Part shown: positions 20,654 to 30,838 of the stretch, piece by piece | Layout: every line of letters starts with the position of its first letter | How positions within the stretch are numbered: the stretch's first letter is position 1 | Assembly: GCF_014595945.1 (NCBI RefSeq) | Contig: NZ_JABXWU010000005.1 | Location: forward strand, 62,001-126,000 | Direction: 5' to 3' | Length of the DNA: 64,000 nt | Origin: Alkalibacillus aidingensis | GTDB taxonomy: Bacteria; Bacillota; Bacilli; Bacillales; Alkalibacillaceae | Translations under genes and position numbers: made by a program | Notes under the pieces: model-generated | Databases searched by the model: none | What the model was told of the DNA's origin: nothing | Seen by the model: only the letters and a program-made list of their open reading frames with translations

Positions 20654-22027
20654 ATGGAACAAGATACAATTACAGCTATTTCTACACCAATTGGAGAAGG
20701 TGCGATAGCAATTGTTAGACTAAGTGGGGATGAGGCAATTCCAATAACGAATCGAATTTTTACAAAAGATTTAGAGCAAGTAGAATCACATACCATTCAC
20801 TATGGAAATATCATTGATCCAAAATCAGACGAGAAAGTCGAAGAGGTTATGATTTCGGTGATGAGGGCTCCTAAAACCTTCACCCGTGAAAATGTCATAG
20901 AGATTAATTGTCATGGAGGTATGGTCTCAGTTAATCGGGTTTTACAGTTAGTCTTGCGTGAAGGGGCTCGTTTAGCCGAACCGGGTGAGTTTACCAAACG
21001 TGCCTTTATTAATGGAAGAATTGACCTTTCGCAAGCAGAAGCTGTAATGGATCTAATTCGTTCAAAAACCGATCGTGCCATGTCTGTTGCTCTAAAACAG
21101 ATGGATGGTCGATTGTCCCAACTTATTCGTGATCTACGTCAACAATTAATAGAAACCGTAGCTCATGTAGAAGTTAATATCGATTATCCGGAATACGACG
21201 ATGTAGAAGAAATGACACATGAATTATTAACGGAACGAGCCCATTATGTAAAGGGTGAAATTGCTAAGCTCTTGCAAACAGCTAAACAAGGCAAGATACT
21301 GAGAGAAGGCATTGCCACAGCTATTATCGGTAAACCGAATGTAGGTAAATCCTCTTTAATGAATATTTTAGCTCATGAAAATAAAGCTATAGTAACAGAT
21401 ATACCTGGTACGACTCGAGATGTGATTGAAGAGTATGTCAATGTAAGAGGTGTTCCTTTAAGGTTAATCGATACGGCAGGGATTCGAGAGACAGAGGATA
21501 TTGTTGAAAAAATCGGTGTCGAACGATCACGTCAAGCACTTACTGAGGCAGATCTAATTTTACTCGTCTTGAATGGTAATGAGCCGTTCTCTAAAGAAGA
21601 TGAAGCTTTATTTGAAGCAGCTAGTGATCTTGATGTTATTGTGATTGTTAACAAAACTGACCTTGAACAGAAGATTGATATGAATCAGGTTACTAAAAAG
21701 GCAAGTGGTGCCCCTATTATTACAACATCACTCATTGAAGAACAAGGAATAGATGAATTAGAACAAGCAATTGCTGACACATTTTTTGACGGAGAATTAG
21801 ATAGTGGTGATTTAACTTATGTTTCTAACGTCCGTCACATTCAACTGTTAGAGCAAGCAGAACAATCATTAGCTGATGCATTAAATTCAATTGAAATGGG
21901 AATGCCATTAGATTTGGTTCAGATTGATATTACAAGAACTTGGGAGTTATTAGGCGAAATAATCGGTGAGGATGTCCATGAGTCACTAATTGATCAGTTA
22001 TTCTCGCAATTTTGCCTTGGTAAATAG
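20654..22027 (+). CDS. mnmE: tRNA modification GTPase MnmE
   Basis: With MnmG it makes the carboxymethylaminomethyl group on wobble uridine 34 of some tRNAs. I start at ATG 20654 ([17 protein letters not shown]), after GGGGTGAAGG, giving 457 residues. The N-terminal tetrahydrofolate-binding domain is followed by helical segments and an inserted G domain with [30 protein letters not shown] and NKTD. It ends in the catalytic CLGK. An in-frame upstream start at 20606 lacks support. Confidence 0.98.
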   Translation: MEQDTITAISTPIGEGAIAIVRLSGDEAIPITNRIFTKDLEQVESHTIHYGNIIDPKSDEKVEEVMISVMRAPKTFTRENVIEINCHGGMVSVNRVLQLVLREGARLAEPGEFTKRAFINGRIDLSQAEAVMDLIRSKTDRAMSVALKQMDGRLSQLIRDLRQQLIETVAHVEVNIDYPEYDDVEEMTHELLTERAHYVKGEIAKLLQTAKQGKILREGIATAIIGKPNVGKSSLMNILAHENKAIVTDIPGTTRDVIEEYVNVRGVPLRLIDTAGIRETEDIVEKIGVERSRQALTEADLILLVLNGNEPFSKEDEALFEAASDLDVIVIVNKTDLEQKIDMNQVTKKASGAPIITTSLIEEQGIDELEQAIADTFFDGELDSGDLTYVSNVRHIQLLEQAEQSLADALNSIEMGMPLDLVQIDITRTWELLGEIIGEDVHESLIDQLFSQFCLGK

Positions 22028-22060
22028 ATAAAATTTTTTAATTAGAAGGAGGCCATCATC

Positions 22061-23947
22061 ATGTATGATGCGGGACGTTATGATGTCATTGTCATTGGTG
22101 CAGGTCATGCAGGGGTAGAAGCAGGCTTAGCTTCAGCAAAGCGTGGAGCCAAAACGCTAATGTTGACACTTAACCTTGATCTAATCGCTTTTATGCCTTG
22201 TAACCCGTCAGTTGGTGGACCAGCTAAAGGTGTGGTCGTACGGGAGATCGACGCACTTGGTGGTCAAATGGGGAAAACTATTGATAAAACCCATATTCAA
22301 ATGCGTTTGTTAAATACAAGTAAAGGACCTGCAGTAAGAGCTTTACGCGCCCAAGCGGATAAAGTGTTATATCAGCAAGAAATGAAAAGGGTCATAGAAA
22401 ATCAGGAAAACTTAACTCTTCGTCAAGGAATGGTAGAAGAATTAATCATCGAGGACGGCGTTTGTAAAGGTGTAGTTACCGAAACTAAAGCACGTTATGA
22501 AGCAGATCAGGTTGTTGTCACAACAGGTACTTTTATGCGTGGTAAAGTTTTAATTGGCGATATTGAATACGAAAGTGGTCCTAACAATCAACGTCCAACT
22601 ATTGCCTTATCAAAGCAACTAGAAGATTTAGGAATGGAACTAGTTCGTTTTAAAACGGGTACGCCAATGCGTGTCAATTCACACACGATTGATTATTCTA
22701 AAACGGAAATTCAACCAGGAGATGAAGAACCACGTGCTTTCTCTTATGAAACAACAGAATTTATTACCGATCAAATTCCTTGCTGGTTAACTTATACGGG
22801 AGAAGTAACACATAAAATTATTGATGATAACTTATCTAAATCTGCAATGTATTCAGGAGCAGAGCGAGGAACGGGCCCTAGATATTGTCCTTCAATTGAA
22901 GATAAAATTGTACGTTTCAATGATAAACCACGTCATCAAGTATTCTTAGAGCCTGAGGGTAGAAATACTGATGAAGTGTATGTGCAAGGACTTTCAACAT
23001 CATTACCAGAGTATGTTCAAAAACAACTCCTAGAAACTGTTCCAGGATTAGAAAAGGCTGAAATCATGCGTGCCGGCTATGCCATAGAATACGATGCAGT
23101 TGTCCCAACACAATTATGGCCAACTCTAGAGACTAAACAAATTGAAGGTCTATTCACTGCCGGACAATTAAATGGAACATCCGGTTATGAAGAAGCAGCC
23201 GCTCAAGGCATTATGGCAGGTATCAATGCAGCAGCAAAGGCACTTGATAAAGAACCATTAATTCTAGATCGTTCTCAGGCTTATATTGGTGTATTAATCG
23301 ATGATCTAGTAACTAAAGGTACCGATGAACCTTATCGCTTACTAACATCTAGAGCAGAGTACCGTTTATTACTACGTCATGACAACGCTGATTTAAGATT
23401 AACTGACATTGGTTACAAGATGGAAATGATTTCAGAAGAGCGCTATGCTAACTTTAATCGAAAAAAACAACAAATCCATGACGAGATTAAACGACTTGAA
23501 GACACGATCATTAAACCAACAGATGAAGTTCAGGAAATGATCCAAGAACTTGGTGGATCGCCACTAAAAGACGGTATTCGTGCTGCTGATTTACTACGTC
23601 GACCAGAAGTGAAGTATCATCACATCAAACAAATTGTTCCACCTGAAGCAGTGTTACCAGATGAAGTTGAGGAACAAGTTGAAATTCATATAAAATATGA
23701 AGGCTATATTAAAAAGTCAAATCAGCAAGTAGAAAAGATGAGAAAGATGGAAAATAAAAAGATTCCTGAGCATATTGATTATGATGATATTCAAGGGCTT
23801 GCTACAGAGGCAAGGGAACGATTAAAAGAAGTCCAACCACTTTCAGTGGGGCAAGCATCGCGTGTCTCGGGAGTCAACCCAGCTGATATTTCAATTTTAT
23901 TAGTTTACCTAGAACAAGGTGTAAAGAGTAAAGCTGTTAACGAATAG
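22061..23947 (+). CDS. mnmG: tRNA uridine 5-carboxymethylaminomethyl modification enzyme MnmG
   Basis: The FAD- and NADH-using partner of MnmE. The 628-residue product has the Rossmann FAD motif [12 protein letters not shown] near residue 11, the family motifs [11 protein letters not shown] and [14 protein letters not shown], and a C-terminal helical MnmE-binding part. The ATG follows AGAAGGAGG. It is 33 bp after mnmE and 9 bp before rsmG, in an operon. Confidence 0.98.
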   Translation: MYDAGRYDVIVIGAGHAGVEAGLASAKRGAKTLMLTLNLDLIAFMPCNPSVGGPAKGVVVREIDALGGQMGKTIDKTHIQMRLLNTSKGPAVRALRAQADKVLYQQEMKRVIENQENLTLRQGMVEELIIEDGVCKGVVTETKARYEADQVVVTTGTFMRGKVLIGDIEYESGPNNQRPTIALSKQLEDLGMELVRFKTGTPMRVNSHTIDYSKTEIQPGDEEPRAFSYETTEFITDQIPCWLTYTGEVTHKIIDDNLSKSAMYSGAERGTGPRYCPSIEDKIVRFNDKPRHQVFLEPEGRNTDEVYVQGLSTSLPEYVQKQLLETVPGLEKAEIMRAGYAIEYDAVVPTQLWPTLETKQIEGLFTAGQLNGTSGYEEAAAQGIMAGINAAAKALDKEPLILDRSQAYIGVLIDDLVTKGTDEPYRLLTSRAEYRLLLRHDNADLRLTDIGYKMEMISEERYANFNRKKQQIHDEIKRLEDTIIKPTDEVQEMIQELGGSPLKDGIRAADLLRRPEVKYHHIKQIVPPEAVLPDEVEEQVEIHIKYEGYIKKSNQQVEKMRKMENKKIPEHIDYDDIQGLATEARERLKEVQPLSVGQASRVSGVNPADISILLVYLEQGVKSKAVNE

Positions 23948-23956
23948 AGGGTATTT

Positions 23957-24673
23957 ATGAAAGAAGATGTATTTTACCATTCATTAAAAGAATACGGTAT
24001 AGAACTAACAGATGAACAAGTGAACCAATTCAATGTTTATTACGAAACCTTAGTAGAATGGAATCAAAAAATGAATCTAACCGCCATTACTGATCGTGAA
24101 GAAGTTTATTTAAAGCATTTTTTTGATTCCATTACTGCAGCTTTTTATTACGATTTCACAAAACCCCTGTCGATTTGTGATGTTGGAGCTGGAGCAGGAT
24201 TTCCATCCATCCCACTTAAGATCGTTTTTCCACATTTAAAGGTTACTATTGTTGATTCTTTAAAAAAAAGGATGACCTTTTTGAATCATTTAGCAGACCA
24301 ACTTGGGTTAAGCGATGTTGCCTTTTACCACGATCGAGCGGAAACATTTGCCCAAAATAAAAAATTTCGAGAATCTTTTGATTTAGTAACAGCACGTGCA
24401 GTCGCGAGAACGTCCGTATTAAGTGAACTATGCCTACCGTTAGTTAAGGTGGGTGGCTCCTTTGTTATGATGAAAGGAGCGAATTTTAGTGAAGAAATGG
24501 AAAAAGGGAACTTATCTATTAAAACAATGGGGGGAGAATGGGACAAAGTCCACCAGCTCTTTTTACCAGTAGAAAATAGTGAAAGAAATATTGCGATTGT
24601 ACAAAAAAAGAGGAAATCTCCAAAGAAATATCCTAGAAAACCGGGTACACCAAATAAAGAACCAATTGAGTGA
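23957..24673 (+). CDS. rsmG: 16S rRNA (guanine-N7) methyltransferase RsmG
   Basis: RsmG methylates G527 of 16S rRNA with S-adenosylmethionine. The 238-residue product has the class I methyltransferase motif [15 protein letters not shown] and the motif TARAVA. A Lys-rich tail ([18 protein letters not shown]) is typical. It closes the mnmE-mnmG-rsmG operon. Confidence 0.97.
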   Translation: MKEDVFYHSLKEYGIELTDEQVNQFNVYYETLVEWNQKMNLTAITDREEVYLKHFFDSITAAFYYDFTKPLSICDVGAGAGFPSIPLKIVFPHLKVTIVDSLKKRMTFLNHLADQLGLSDVAFYHDRAETFAQNKKFRESFDLVTARAVARTSVLSELCLPLVKVGGSFVMMKGANFSEEMEKGNLSIKTMGGEWDKVHQLFLPVENSERNIAIVQKKRKSPKKYPRKPGTPNKEPIE

Positions 24674-24752
24674 AAAATGACGTTATTTGTCGGAGTGAGT
24701 TACTACACAGAAATGACAGGATGTTCAGTAACTTTTGGTTGGTCAGTGCTTT

Positions 24753-25013
24753 TCTTAATTGACGTTCTAAGCTTCTCTAGTAGGCTTATCGTTAATTAGA
24801 CCTCTTCTAATTGACGGTAATAGCTTCACGAGGCGGGTTAACGTTAATTAGATTGCTTCTCTCGGACATTCTGGGCTTCAAATGGGGCTAAAACGCTCAT
24901 GAGACCACGTCTCACGGATATTTCGCGCTTCAAACGAAGTCAAAACGGTCTAGAGATTGCTTCTCTCGAACATTTCAAGCCAACTGATTGCCCATAAGTC
25001 TTGTGCCCGATCA
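24753..25013. repeat. 52-bp hairpin-unit array (copy 1)
   Basis: The rsmG-noc spacer holds five units starting at 24753, 24806, 24858, 24910 and 24962 (steps 53, 52, 52, 52). Units 1-2 have ends like TCTAATTGACG ... CGTTAATTAGA, which pair. Units 3-4 end TCTC ... GAGA, which also pair. All full units have GCTTC at the same internal place. The last unit is degenerate and runs into GATTGCCCATAAGTC, matched at the end of the second array at 33332-33905. No gene is visible in 24674-25162. Confidence 0.85.
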
Positions 25014-25162
25014 CAATTCAGGTAATGGACACTCTCCATCTAATACGAAGCTTTAAGATCAAATGATAAAGTTTCTCTTTATATTCAACTACTGTTTATG
25101 GTAATATAAAAATAGAGAAGAGTGACGTAAAGAGATTATACCCTTGCGTAATATAAATGAAA

Positions 25163-25178
25163 TGTTTCACGTGAAACA
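25163..25178. promoter_or_regulatory. parS: parS site 1
   Basis: TGTTTCACGTGAAACA, a perfect 16-bp palindrome identical to the B. subtilis parS consensus, lies 51 bp before noc. Spo0J (ParB) loads here and spreads for chromosome segregation. Confidence 0.97.
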
Positions 25179-25229
25179 TTTCATTTTTTACATAGATTAA
25201 GAGAGTTGAAGAAGGTGGGTGCCAACTGA

Positions 25230-26087
25230 ATGAGTTCGCTTAGTAGATTGTTTGGCAAGAGTGAGTCTAAACTAGAGGAGAATTCAAACATTCAGGAGAA
25301 TGAAGTCGTTGAAATAGAGGTTAGTAGGATTCAACGAAATCAGTATCAGCCAAGAACTATTTTTGATGAGGAAAAAATTACGGAACTAGCCCAAACCATT
25401 CACACACATGGCATGATTCAACCTATCGTTGTTCGTAAGCTTGAAGAGGAAGACAAGTTTGAATTAATTGCCGGTGAAAGAAGATGGCGTGCTGTTCAAT
25501 CATTAGAGTGGGAAACAATTCCTGCTATTATCAAAAATATGACAGATACTGAAACAGCATCTGTTGCATTAATTGAAAACTTACAGCGTGAGGAACTAAC
25601 GGTTGTAGAAGAAGCTATTGCTTATGATCAACTGCTTCATACGCACGGTTTAACGCAAGAAGCATTAGCTCAAAGACTAGGTAAAAGTCAATCTACCATT
25701 GCTAATAAATTAAGACTATTAAAGTTGCCTAGTGTTGTTCAGCAGGCACTTTTAAACAAACAGATTACTGAAAGACATGCGAGGGCACTAATTTCGTTAA
25801 AAGATGAACAAACTCAGGAACAATTACTATCAAGTATTATTGAAGAACATTTAAATGTTAAACAGACTGAGGAACGGATCCAAGATATACTTCATCCATC
25901 AGAAGAACAAGATGAAAAGAAAAAACCAAAACCAAAGGTCCAGGGTGTTAACAAAGATGTAAGAATCGCTTTGAATACCATTAGGCAATCTTTAAACATG
26001 GTCCAAGATACAGGTATGGATGTTGAGTCAGAAGAAGAAGATACGGATGATTTTTATCAGATAACGATCAAGATTCCTAAAAAATAA
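25230..26087 (+). CDS. noc: Nucleoid occlusion protein Noc
   Basis: Noc is a ParB-family DNA-binding protein that stops division over the nucleoid. The 285-residue product has a ParB N-terminal CTPase-type domain ([35 protein letters not shown]) and a helix-turn-helix ([27 protein letters not shown]). It is distinguished from Spo0J by position upstream of soj and the short acidic tail. The N-terminal segment [14 protein letters not shown] fits the amphipathic membrane-targeting helix of Noc. Confidence 0.94.
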   Translation: MSSLSRLFGKSESKLEENSNIQENEVVEIEVSRIQRNQYQPRTIFDEEKITELAQTIHTHGMIQPIVVRKLEEEDKFELIAGERRWRAVQSLEWETIPAIIKNMTDTETASVALIENLQREELTVVEEAIAYDQLLHTHGLTQEALAQRLGKSQSTIANKLRLLKLPSVVQQALLNKQITERHARALISLKDEQTQEQLLSSIIEEHLNVKQTEERIQDILHPSEEQDEKKKPKPKVQGVNKDVRIALNTIRQSLNMVQDTGMDVESEEEDTDDFYQITIKIPKK

Positions 26088-26102
26088 TGTTTGATTGGAG
26101 TG

Positions 26103-26139
26103 GTCCCCATCTTTGTCTTGAAAAGATGGGACTTTTTTT
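26103..26139 (+). terminator. Terminator after noc
   Basis: GTCCCCATCTT and AAGATGGGAC pair around a 9-nt loop, followed by seven Ts. Confidence 0.8.
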
Positions 26140-26218
26140 CTACCAGTTAACATATAACAATTTATTATTTCGTGATAGAATTATAATAGTTAGATAATAG
26201 AGTAGGGCAGGTGACATT

Positions 26219-26992
26219 ATGGGGAAAGTCATTGCCATCGCTAACCAAAAAGGTGGCGTAGGTAAAACAACAACAGCAGTCAATTTGAGTGCTTGTCTAG
26301 CAAAATTAGATCATAAAGTCCTTTTAATAGATATAGACCCTCAAGGGAACGCGACTAGTGGGGTAGGCATCAATAAGGGAGATATGAATGCCTGCATTTA
26401 TGACATTTTAATTGAAGAGGAAGATGCGAGTTCAGTTTGTGTACCTACCAAGGTGCCTAATCTGGATGCTATACCGGCAACTATTCAACTTGCTGGATCT
26501 GAAATCGAATTGGTACCTACGATTTCAAGAGAACTTAGGTTGAGAAAAGCATTAGAAAACGTAAGAAATGAGTATGATTACATTATTATTGATTGCCCGC
26601 CTTCTTTAGGGTTATTAACCCTTAATGCATTAACAGCAGCTGATAGTGTGATTATCCCAGTACAGTGTGAGTACTACGCTCTAGAAGGGTTAAGTCAGTT
26701 ATTAAATTCTGTCAGATTAGTTCAAAGAAGGTTAAATCAAAGCTTGCAAATAGAAGGTGTACTACTTACGATGCTTGATGCAAGGACAAATTTAGGTTTG
26801 CAAGTGATTGAAGAAGTGAAGAAGTACTTTCAAGATAAAGTCTTTCATTCTGTCATCCCAAGGAATATTCGGTTAGGTGAGGCACCAAGTTATGGGGAGC
26901 CTATTATTCAATACGATTCTAAATCCAAAGGAGCAGAGGTTTATAGTGAATTAGCGAAGGAAGTGGTAGCGAATGGCCAAAGGGTTGGGTAA
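26219..26992 (+). CDS. soj: Chromosome-partition ATPase Soj (ParA)
   Basis: Soj is the ParA-type ATPase that works with Spo0J and modulates DnaA. The 257-residue product starts MGKVIAIANQKGGVGKTTTA, with the deviant Walker A KGGVGKTT and signature Lys. It then has DIDPQGNATSG and IIDCPPSLGLLTLNAL. It overlaps spo0J by 20 bp, so the two are translationally linked. Confidence 0.97.
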   Translation: MGKVIAIANQKGGVGKTTTAVNLSACLAKLDHKVLLIDIDPQGNATSGVGINKGDMNACIYDILIEEEDASSVCVPTKVPNLDAIPATIQLAGSEIELVPTISRELRLRKALENVRNEYDYIIIDCPPSLGLLTLNALTAADSVIIPVQCEYYALEGLSQLLNSVRLVQRRLNQSLQIEGVLLTMLDARTNLGLQVIEEVKKYFQDKVFHSVIPRNIRLGEAPSYGEPIIQYDSKSKGAEVYSELAKEVVANGQRVG

Positions 26993-27815
26993 AGGATTGA
27001 ATTCAATTTTTCAAGATGTTGATTTTCATGAAGAGACAGTCCAAGAAATTGAGTTAAAAGATTGTCGTCCGAATCCATATCAGCCAAGGAAAGTATTTGA
27101 AGCTGATGCAATTGAAGAGTTGAAGGATTCAATTTTACAATATGGTGTTCTTCAACCGATTATCGTTCGTCGGGGAATAAAAGGATATGAAATTGTTGTC
27201 GGCGAAAGACGTTTTCGAGCGTCTAAGGAAGCAGGGTTAAGCACCATTCCAGCTGTGATTCGTGAGCTATCTGATGAACAAATGATGGAGTTAGCGCTGT
27301 TAGAGAATCTACAACGTGAAGATTTAACTCCGATTGAAGAAGCAGAGGCTTATGATCGTCTAATTAATGAATTGAATATCAAACAAGATGAATTAGCCAA
27401 GAGGTTGGGTAAAAGTCGCCCCCACATTACCAATATGATCAGGTTATTGTCGCTTCCAGAGAAGGTGCGTGCTATGGTAAATAGTAAAGAACTCACAATG
27501 GGGCATGCGCGTGCACTCCTTTCGATCAAAGACGAAGAACAATTATTACTTGTCGTTGAAAAGATTAAAAAGGAACATTTGAACGTTCGCCAAGTTGAAC
27601 AGCTAATCACTAAGCTAAATGATAAAACTAATAAAAAGAAGAAATCGCAAACGAAGAAGGATGTATTTATAGCATCAAAAGAATCGGAACTCCAAGAGCG
27701 TTTAGGAACAGGTGTTAATATTCAGCAAGGGAAACGAAAAGGGAAGATTGAAATTGAATACTTTGACCGAGATGATCTTGATCGAATTATCGATTTATTA
27801 GTTAAAGCTGAATAA
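26973..27815 (+). CDS. spo0J: Chromosome-partition protein Spo0J (ParB)
   Basis: The ParB CTPase clamp that loads at parS and recruits SMC. The 280-residue product starts MAKGLGKGLNSIF (the Soj-stimulating N-terminus), then has QPRKVF, GERRFRASKEAG, ENLQREDLTPIEEAEAY, a helix-turn-helix (KQDELAKRLGKSRPHITNMIRLLSLP), and a C-terminal dimer domain. Three parS sites lie within this window. Confidence 0.97.
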   Translation: MAKGLGKGLNSIFQDVDFHEETVQEIELKDCRPNPYQPRKVFEADAIEELKDSILQYGVLQPIIVRRGIKGYEIVVGERRFRASKEAGLSTIPAVIRELSDEQMMELALLENLQREDLTPIEEAEAYDRLINELNIKQDELAKRLGKSRPHITNMIRLLSLPEKVRAMVNSKELTMGHARALLSIKDEEQLLLVVEKIKKEHLNVRQVEQLITKLNDKTNKKKKSQTKKDVFIASKESELQERLGTGVNIQQGKRKGKIEIEYFDRDDLDRIIDLLVKAE

Positions 27816-27821
27816 CTAAAA

Positions 27822-27857
27822 GAGTCTATTCTTTAATAAGAATAGACTCCTTTTTTA
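27822..27857 (+). terminator. Terminator after spo0J
   Basis: GAGTCTATT and AATAGACTC form a 9-bp stem, followed by a T-run. Confidence 0.8.
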
Positions 27858-27873
27858 TAATAATTTAAAGTAG

Positions 27874-27889
27874 GGTTTCACGTGAAACA
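27874..27889. promoter_or_regulatory. parS: parS site 2
   Basis: GGTTTCACGTGAAACA, one base from the 16-bp consensus (G for T at position 1), just downstream of the spo0J terminator. Confidence 0.9.
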
Positions 27890-27932
27890 TTAATATTACA
27901 TACATCAATTGATGCAGATTGGGTGATCTTAG

Positions 27933-28649
27933 ATGGAGCTATTAGGACCTATAGTAAATGGTGTTGGAATTATCGTTGGTACATTAATTGGATTGTTTTT
28001 CACAAAAATACCGGAGAGATTTAAAGAAACAATCATGAGTGGTATTGGATTGACTGTTATCATTATTGGTTTATCAATGGGGTTTGCCTCGGACCGAATT
28101 GTCGTGATTTTGCTAAGCTTATTGACCGGAGCTATTTTGGGTGAAGGTATTGATTTGGACGAAAAATTGAATCGATTAGGTTCATTTATTGAATTAAAAT
28201 TTAAAAAAGAGGGTAGCGAATCCAGGATTGCAGAAGGCTTTGTTACCGCTTCATTGATATTCGTGATCGGAGCATTAGCAGTTGTTGGTGCGTTAGATAG
28301 TGGCCTTCGAGGAGATCATGAAATCTTATTCACAAAAGCTCTTATTGATGGGTTTGTAGCATTAGTTTTAACGACTACACTTGGTATTGGAGTTGTATTT
28401 TCAGCACTTCCCGTTGTTCTTTATGAAGGTGGGATCGCCTTGTTTGCTACCCAAATTGATCAGTGGATCCCGGAAGATTTATTGGAATTGTTTATAGAAG
28501 ACATGACAGCAACAGGTGGCTTACTAATAGTGGCAATTGGGCTAAATCTATTAAAAATCACTCATATTCGAGTAGCCAATCTATTACCTAGCTTATTGAC
28601 TGTTGGAATTGTGTTGTACGCTTATATTCAAATCGGGAGCTTGTTTTAG
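27933..28649 (+). CDS. DUF554 integral membrane protein
   Basis: A 238-residue hydrophobic protein with about seven membrane segments, starting MELLGPIVNGVGIIVGTLIG. The glycine-rich segments GVGIIVGTLIGLFF and LLTGAILGEGIDLDEKL are typical of the DUF554 (YdfK/YqgA-like) family. Function is not established. It starts after a GGTGATC ribosome site and follows the spo0J terminator, so it is probably transcribed separately. Confidence 0.85.
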   Translation: MELLGPIVNGVGIIVGTLIGLFFTKIPERFKETIMSGIGLTVIIIGLSMGFASDRIVVILLSLLTGAILGEGIDLDEKLNRLGSFIELKFKKEGSESRIAEGFVTASLIFVIGALAVVGALDSGLRGDHEILFTKALIDGFVALVLTTTLGIGVVFSALPVVLYEGGIALFATQIDQWIPEDLLELFIEDMTATGGLLIVAIGLNLLKITHIRVANLLPSLLTVGIVLYAYIQIGSLF

Positions 28650-28698
28650 ATAGAAGTTGGGCCTATAGCTTTCTAGTTATGGCCCAACTTCTATTTTT
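28650..28698. terminator. Bidirectional terminator between DUF554 gene and yyaC
   Basis: A perfect 14-bp inverted repeat ATAGAAGTTGGGCC / GGCCCAACTTCTAT with T-runs available on both strands between convergent genes. Confidence 0.85.
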
Positions 28699-29272
28699 AT
28701 GCATTAATGATTGTCTTTTTAGCCAAACGAAAATCAACGACCCATAGAGATTTAGCAACACCTTCTGCCATATCCATGACCGTTTTCAGCCTTGTTGACT
28801 GTAGCACATTAAAATTCAAGTAGCCACCAGTATTGACATAGCCTTTAATAAAGTAATCGCCTACAGGCTCTGTTTTTCGCTCAAGGGCTGTTCCTGGTTT
28901 TAATGGTCCATTACCGATTTCGATTTGCTTGACTCTTTTTAGTGAACCTAATGCAGCATCAACGGCTATTATAAATGGGTTTTGGTATTGGCTATTTATA
29001 TAATCAATTTGTTCGTTAAGGTTTTTGGCATGGACTGGGTGGTCTAGAGTTCCATATACAGAAACTCGCCTTAGGTGACGCTTGTTTAACAATGTACCTG
29101 TTAAGGGACCGAGACTATCTCCTGTAGATCGGTCTGATCCGATGCAGAGAATAACAACTTCAGCATTTGAAGGAATGGCCACAGTAATATGATTAGCTAA
29201 CTTCCAACTCATTAATGGTTCATCACTATTAACTAAGTGGTTTATAGAAGAATCAGCAAAGTTATTAGACAT
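28697..29272 (-). CDS. yyaC: Sporulation protein YyaC (GPR-related)
   Basis: A 191-residue DUF1256 protein related to the germination protease GPR, with LCIGSDRSTGDSLGPLTGTLL near residue 42 and AVDAALGSLKRVKQIEIGNGPLKPG. Family members occur in endospore formers. In B. subtilis the gene lies near spo0J and is sporulation-expressed. The ATG follows AAGGGG. It is the only leftward gene between oriC and the island on this arm. Confidence 0.93.
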   Translation of the reverse strand: MSNNFADSSINHLVNSDEPLMSWKLANHITVAIPSNAEVVILCIGSDRSTGDSLGPLTGTLLNKRHLRRVSVYGTLDHPVHAKNLNEQIDYINSQYQNPFIIAVDAALGSLKRVKQIEIGNGPLKPGTALERKTEPVGDYFIKGYVNTGGYLNFNVLQSTRLKTVMDMAEGVAKSLWVVDFRLAKKTIINA

Positions 29273-29354
29273 AGATTTAACCCCTTGTACATACTTTTTA
29301 ATAGTATATGAAAATTTGAAACGATTTATACTTATGTAGCAATGGAGGAAATCT

Positions 29355-30377
29355 ATGATACGAGGATTTCGATGGGTTGGATTAATTATTGCAACGATGG
29401 TTGGGGCAGGTTATGCATCAGGTCGGGAAATATGGGAGTTCTTTGGACATGAAAGTGGACTAGCAATTGTTTTGTTTGCAATATTATTTATAGTTAGCTG
29501 TCATGTTACATTGACATTGAGTTATGAATTAAAATCTAAACATTATATTCCAGTGTTAAAAGTTTTATTAGGGGAAAAAGTAACTAGATTATATGATGGA
29601 TGTATTTTGTTGTATTTGTTTACAACTATTTTTGTGATGATCTCCGGAAGTGGAGCAGCCGTATCTATGTTTGAACTTCCTTTTATCTCCGGGGTTATAC
29701 TGATGATCTTTGGTTTGTTAATTATTATACCTCGAGGAATGGATGGAGTTTTATCCATTAATAGATTTTTATTACCGATGATGATTGTTACCTTACTAAC
29801 AACATTAATTTTGTTCATTATAAAAGAACATGTGCCTGTTGTTTATCATTTAACAGAACAGTCAAATTGGGCATCCTCAATTCCTTTTACATCATTGAAT
29901 GTTTTGCCTTTAATTGCAGTATTAGGAGCAATAGGGAAAGAGATTAAAAGTAAAAAAGAAGTTTATGTTGCTAGTATAGGAAGTGGTGTCGTATTGGGGG
30001 TTGTTTCATATTTATATAACGTGAGCTTAACTCATGTGGCCGATCAGCTCTATTTTTATGAAATACCACTATTTGCGATCCTTTACGATTATCCTGTGCA
30101 AATATTTCTTATGATGGCTGGCTTATTAATTTTTGCTATTTATACGACGGCATTAACCAGTTTATTTGGATTAATTTCGAGGTTAGAAGCGGTTATTCCA
30201 TTAAGTAAAGGTAAACTAGGTGTCGTGATTATCGGAGTGGCATTGCCGTTTGCGTTTGTTGGCTTTAGTACACTGGTTAGTTTCCTTTACCCTTTATATG
30301 GAGTCATTAACTTATATGTATTAGCTACCATATTATTGTATCCAATAGTTAAACGAGCAGAACAGTTTAAAATTTGA
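29355..30377 (+). CDS. YkvI-family membrane protein
   Basis: A 340-residue protein with about ten membrane segments, beginning MIRGFRWVGLIIATMVGAGYASGREIWEFFG; the GAGYASGRE motif marks the YkvI family, distantly related to APC-type transporters. Substrate is unknown. It is divergent from yyaC, with an 82-bp spacer. The ATG follows ATGGAGG. Confidence 0.85.
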   Translation: MIRGFRWVGLIIATMVGAGYASGREIWEFFGHESGLAIVLFAILFIVSCHVTLTLSYELKSKHYIPVLKVLLGEKVTRLYDGCILLYLFTTIFVMISGSGAAVSMFELPFISGVILMIFGLLIIIPRGMDGVLSINRFLLPMMIVTLLTTLILFIIKEHVPVVYHLTEQSNWASSIPFTSLNVLPLIAVLGAIGKEIKSKKEVYVASIGSGVVLGVVSYLYNVSLTHVADQLYFYEIPLFAILYDYPVQIFLMMAGLLIFAIYTTALTSLFGLISRLEAVIPLSKGKLGVVIIGVALPFAFVGFSTLVSFLYPLYGVINLYVLATILLYPIVKRAEQFKI

Positions 30378-30445
30378 TAAAATAATAGTAGAAAAGAATC
30401 CTAAACTATAATTATTAGTTACATTACAAAAAGGGGTTGAGCTGG

Positions 30446-30628
30446 ATGAGTAAGAGAGATTATGAACTAAACGATCTTGTTGAGATGAAAAAACCACACC
30501 CTTGTGGCTCTAACCAGTGGAAAATAATTAGGTTAGGTATGGATATTCGTATTAAATGTCAAGGATGTCAACATAGTGTGTTGTTACCAAGGAAGAAATT
30601 TGAAAAGGGTCTAAAAAATATACTTTAA
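30446..30628 (+). CDS. yyzM: DUF951 protein YyzM
   Basis: A 60-residue protein, MSKRDYELNDLVEMKKPHPC, with two cysteine-containing stretches (KPHPCGS and IKCQGCQHSV), the DUF951 pattern and a possible metal site. The ATG at 30446 follows AAAGGGG. The gene is conserved upstream of ychF in Firmicutes. Function unknown. Confidence 0.9.
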   Translation: MSKRDYELNDLVEMKKPHPCGSNQWKIIRLGMDIRIKCQGCQHSVLLPRKKFEKGLKNIL

Positions 30629-30643
30629 TTTAAGAAAAAATGA

Positions 30644-30659
30644 TGTTTCACGTGAAACA
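30644..30659. promoter_or_regulatory. parS: parS site 3
   Basis: TGTTTCACGTGAAACA, a perfect consensus palindrome between yyzM and ychF, the third site within 5.5 kb. Confidence 0.97.
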
Positions 30660-30708
30660 TTTTTTATTAAAAAAAGGTTTAATGTAATTAATTATATAAT
30701 TTTGAATA

Positions 30709-30738
30709 ACAAAGGTGAAAATGCCTTTGTTTTTTTGT
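30709..30738 (+). terminator. Terminator before ychF
   Basis: ACAAAGG and CCTTTGT pair around an 8-nt loop, followed by seven Ts. Confidence 0.7.
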
Positions 30739-30838
30739 TTTTGCTACAGCTTGTTTTTTTGCTTATGAATCACTATAATTGGTATGACTAATCTTGATTT
30801 AGATGATTGGGAACGGAATTGAAGGAGTGGAGTGTTAC

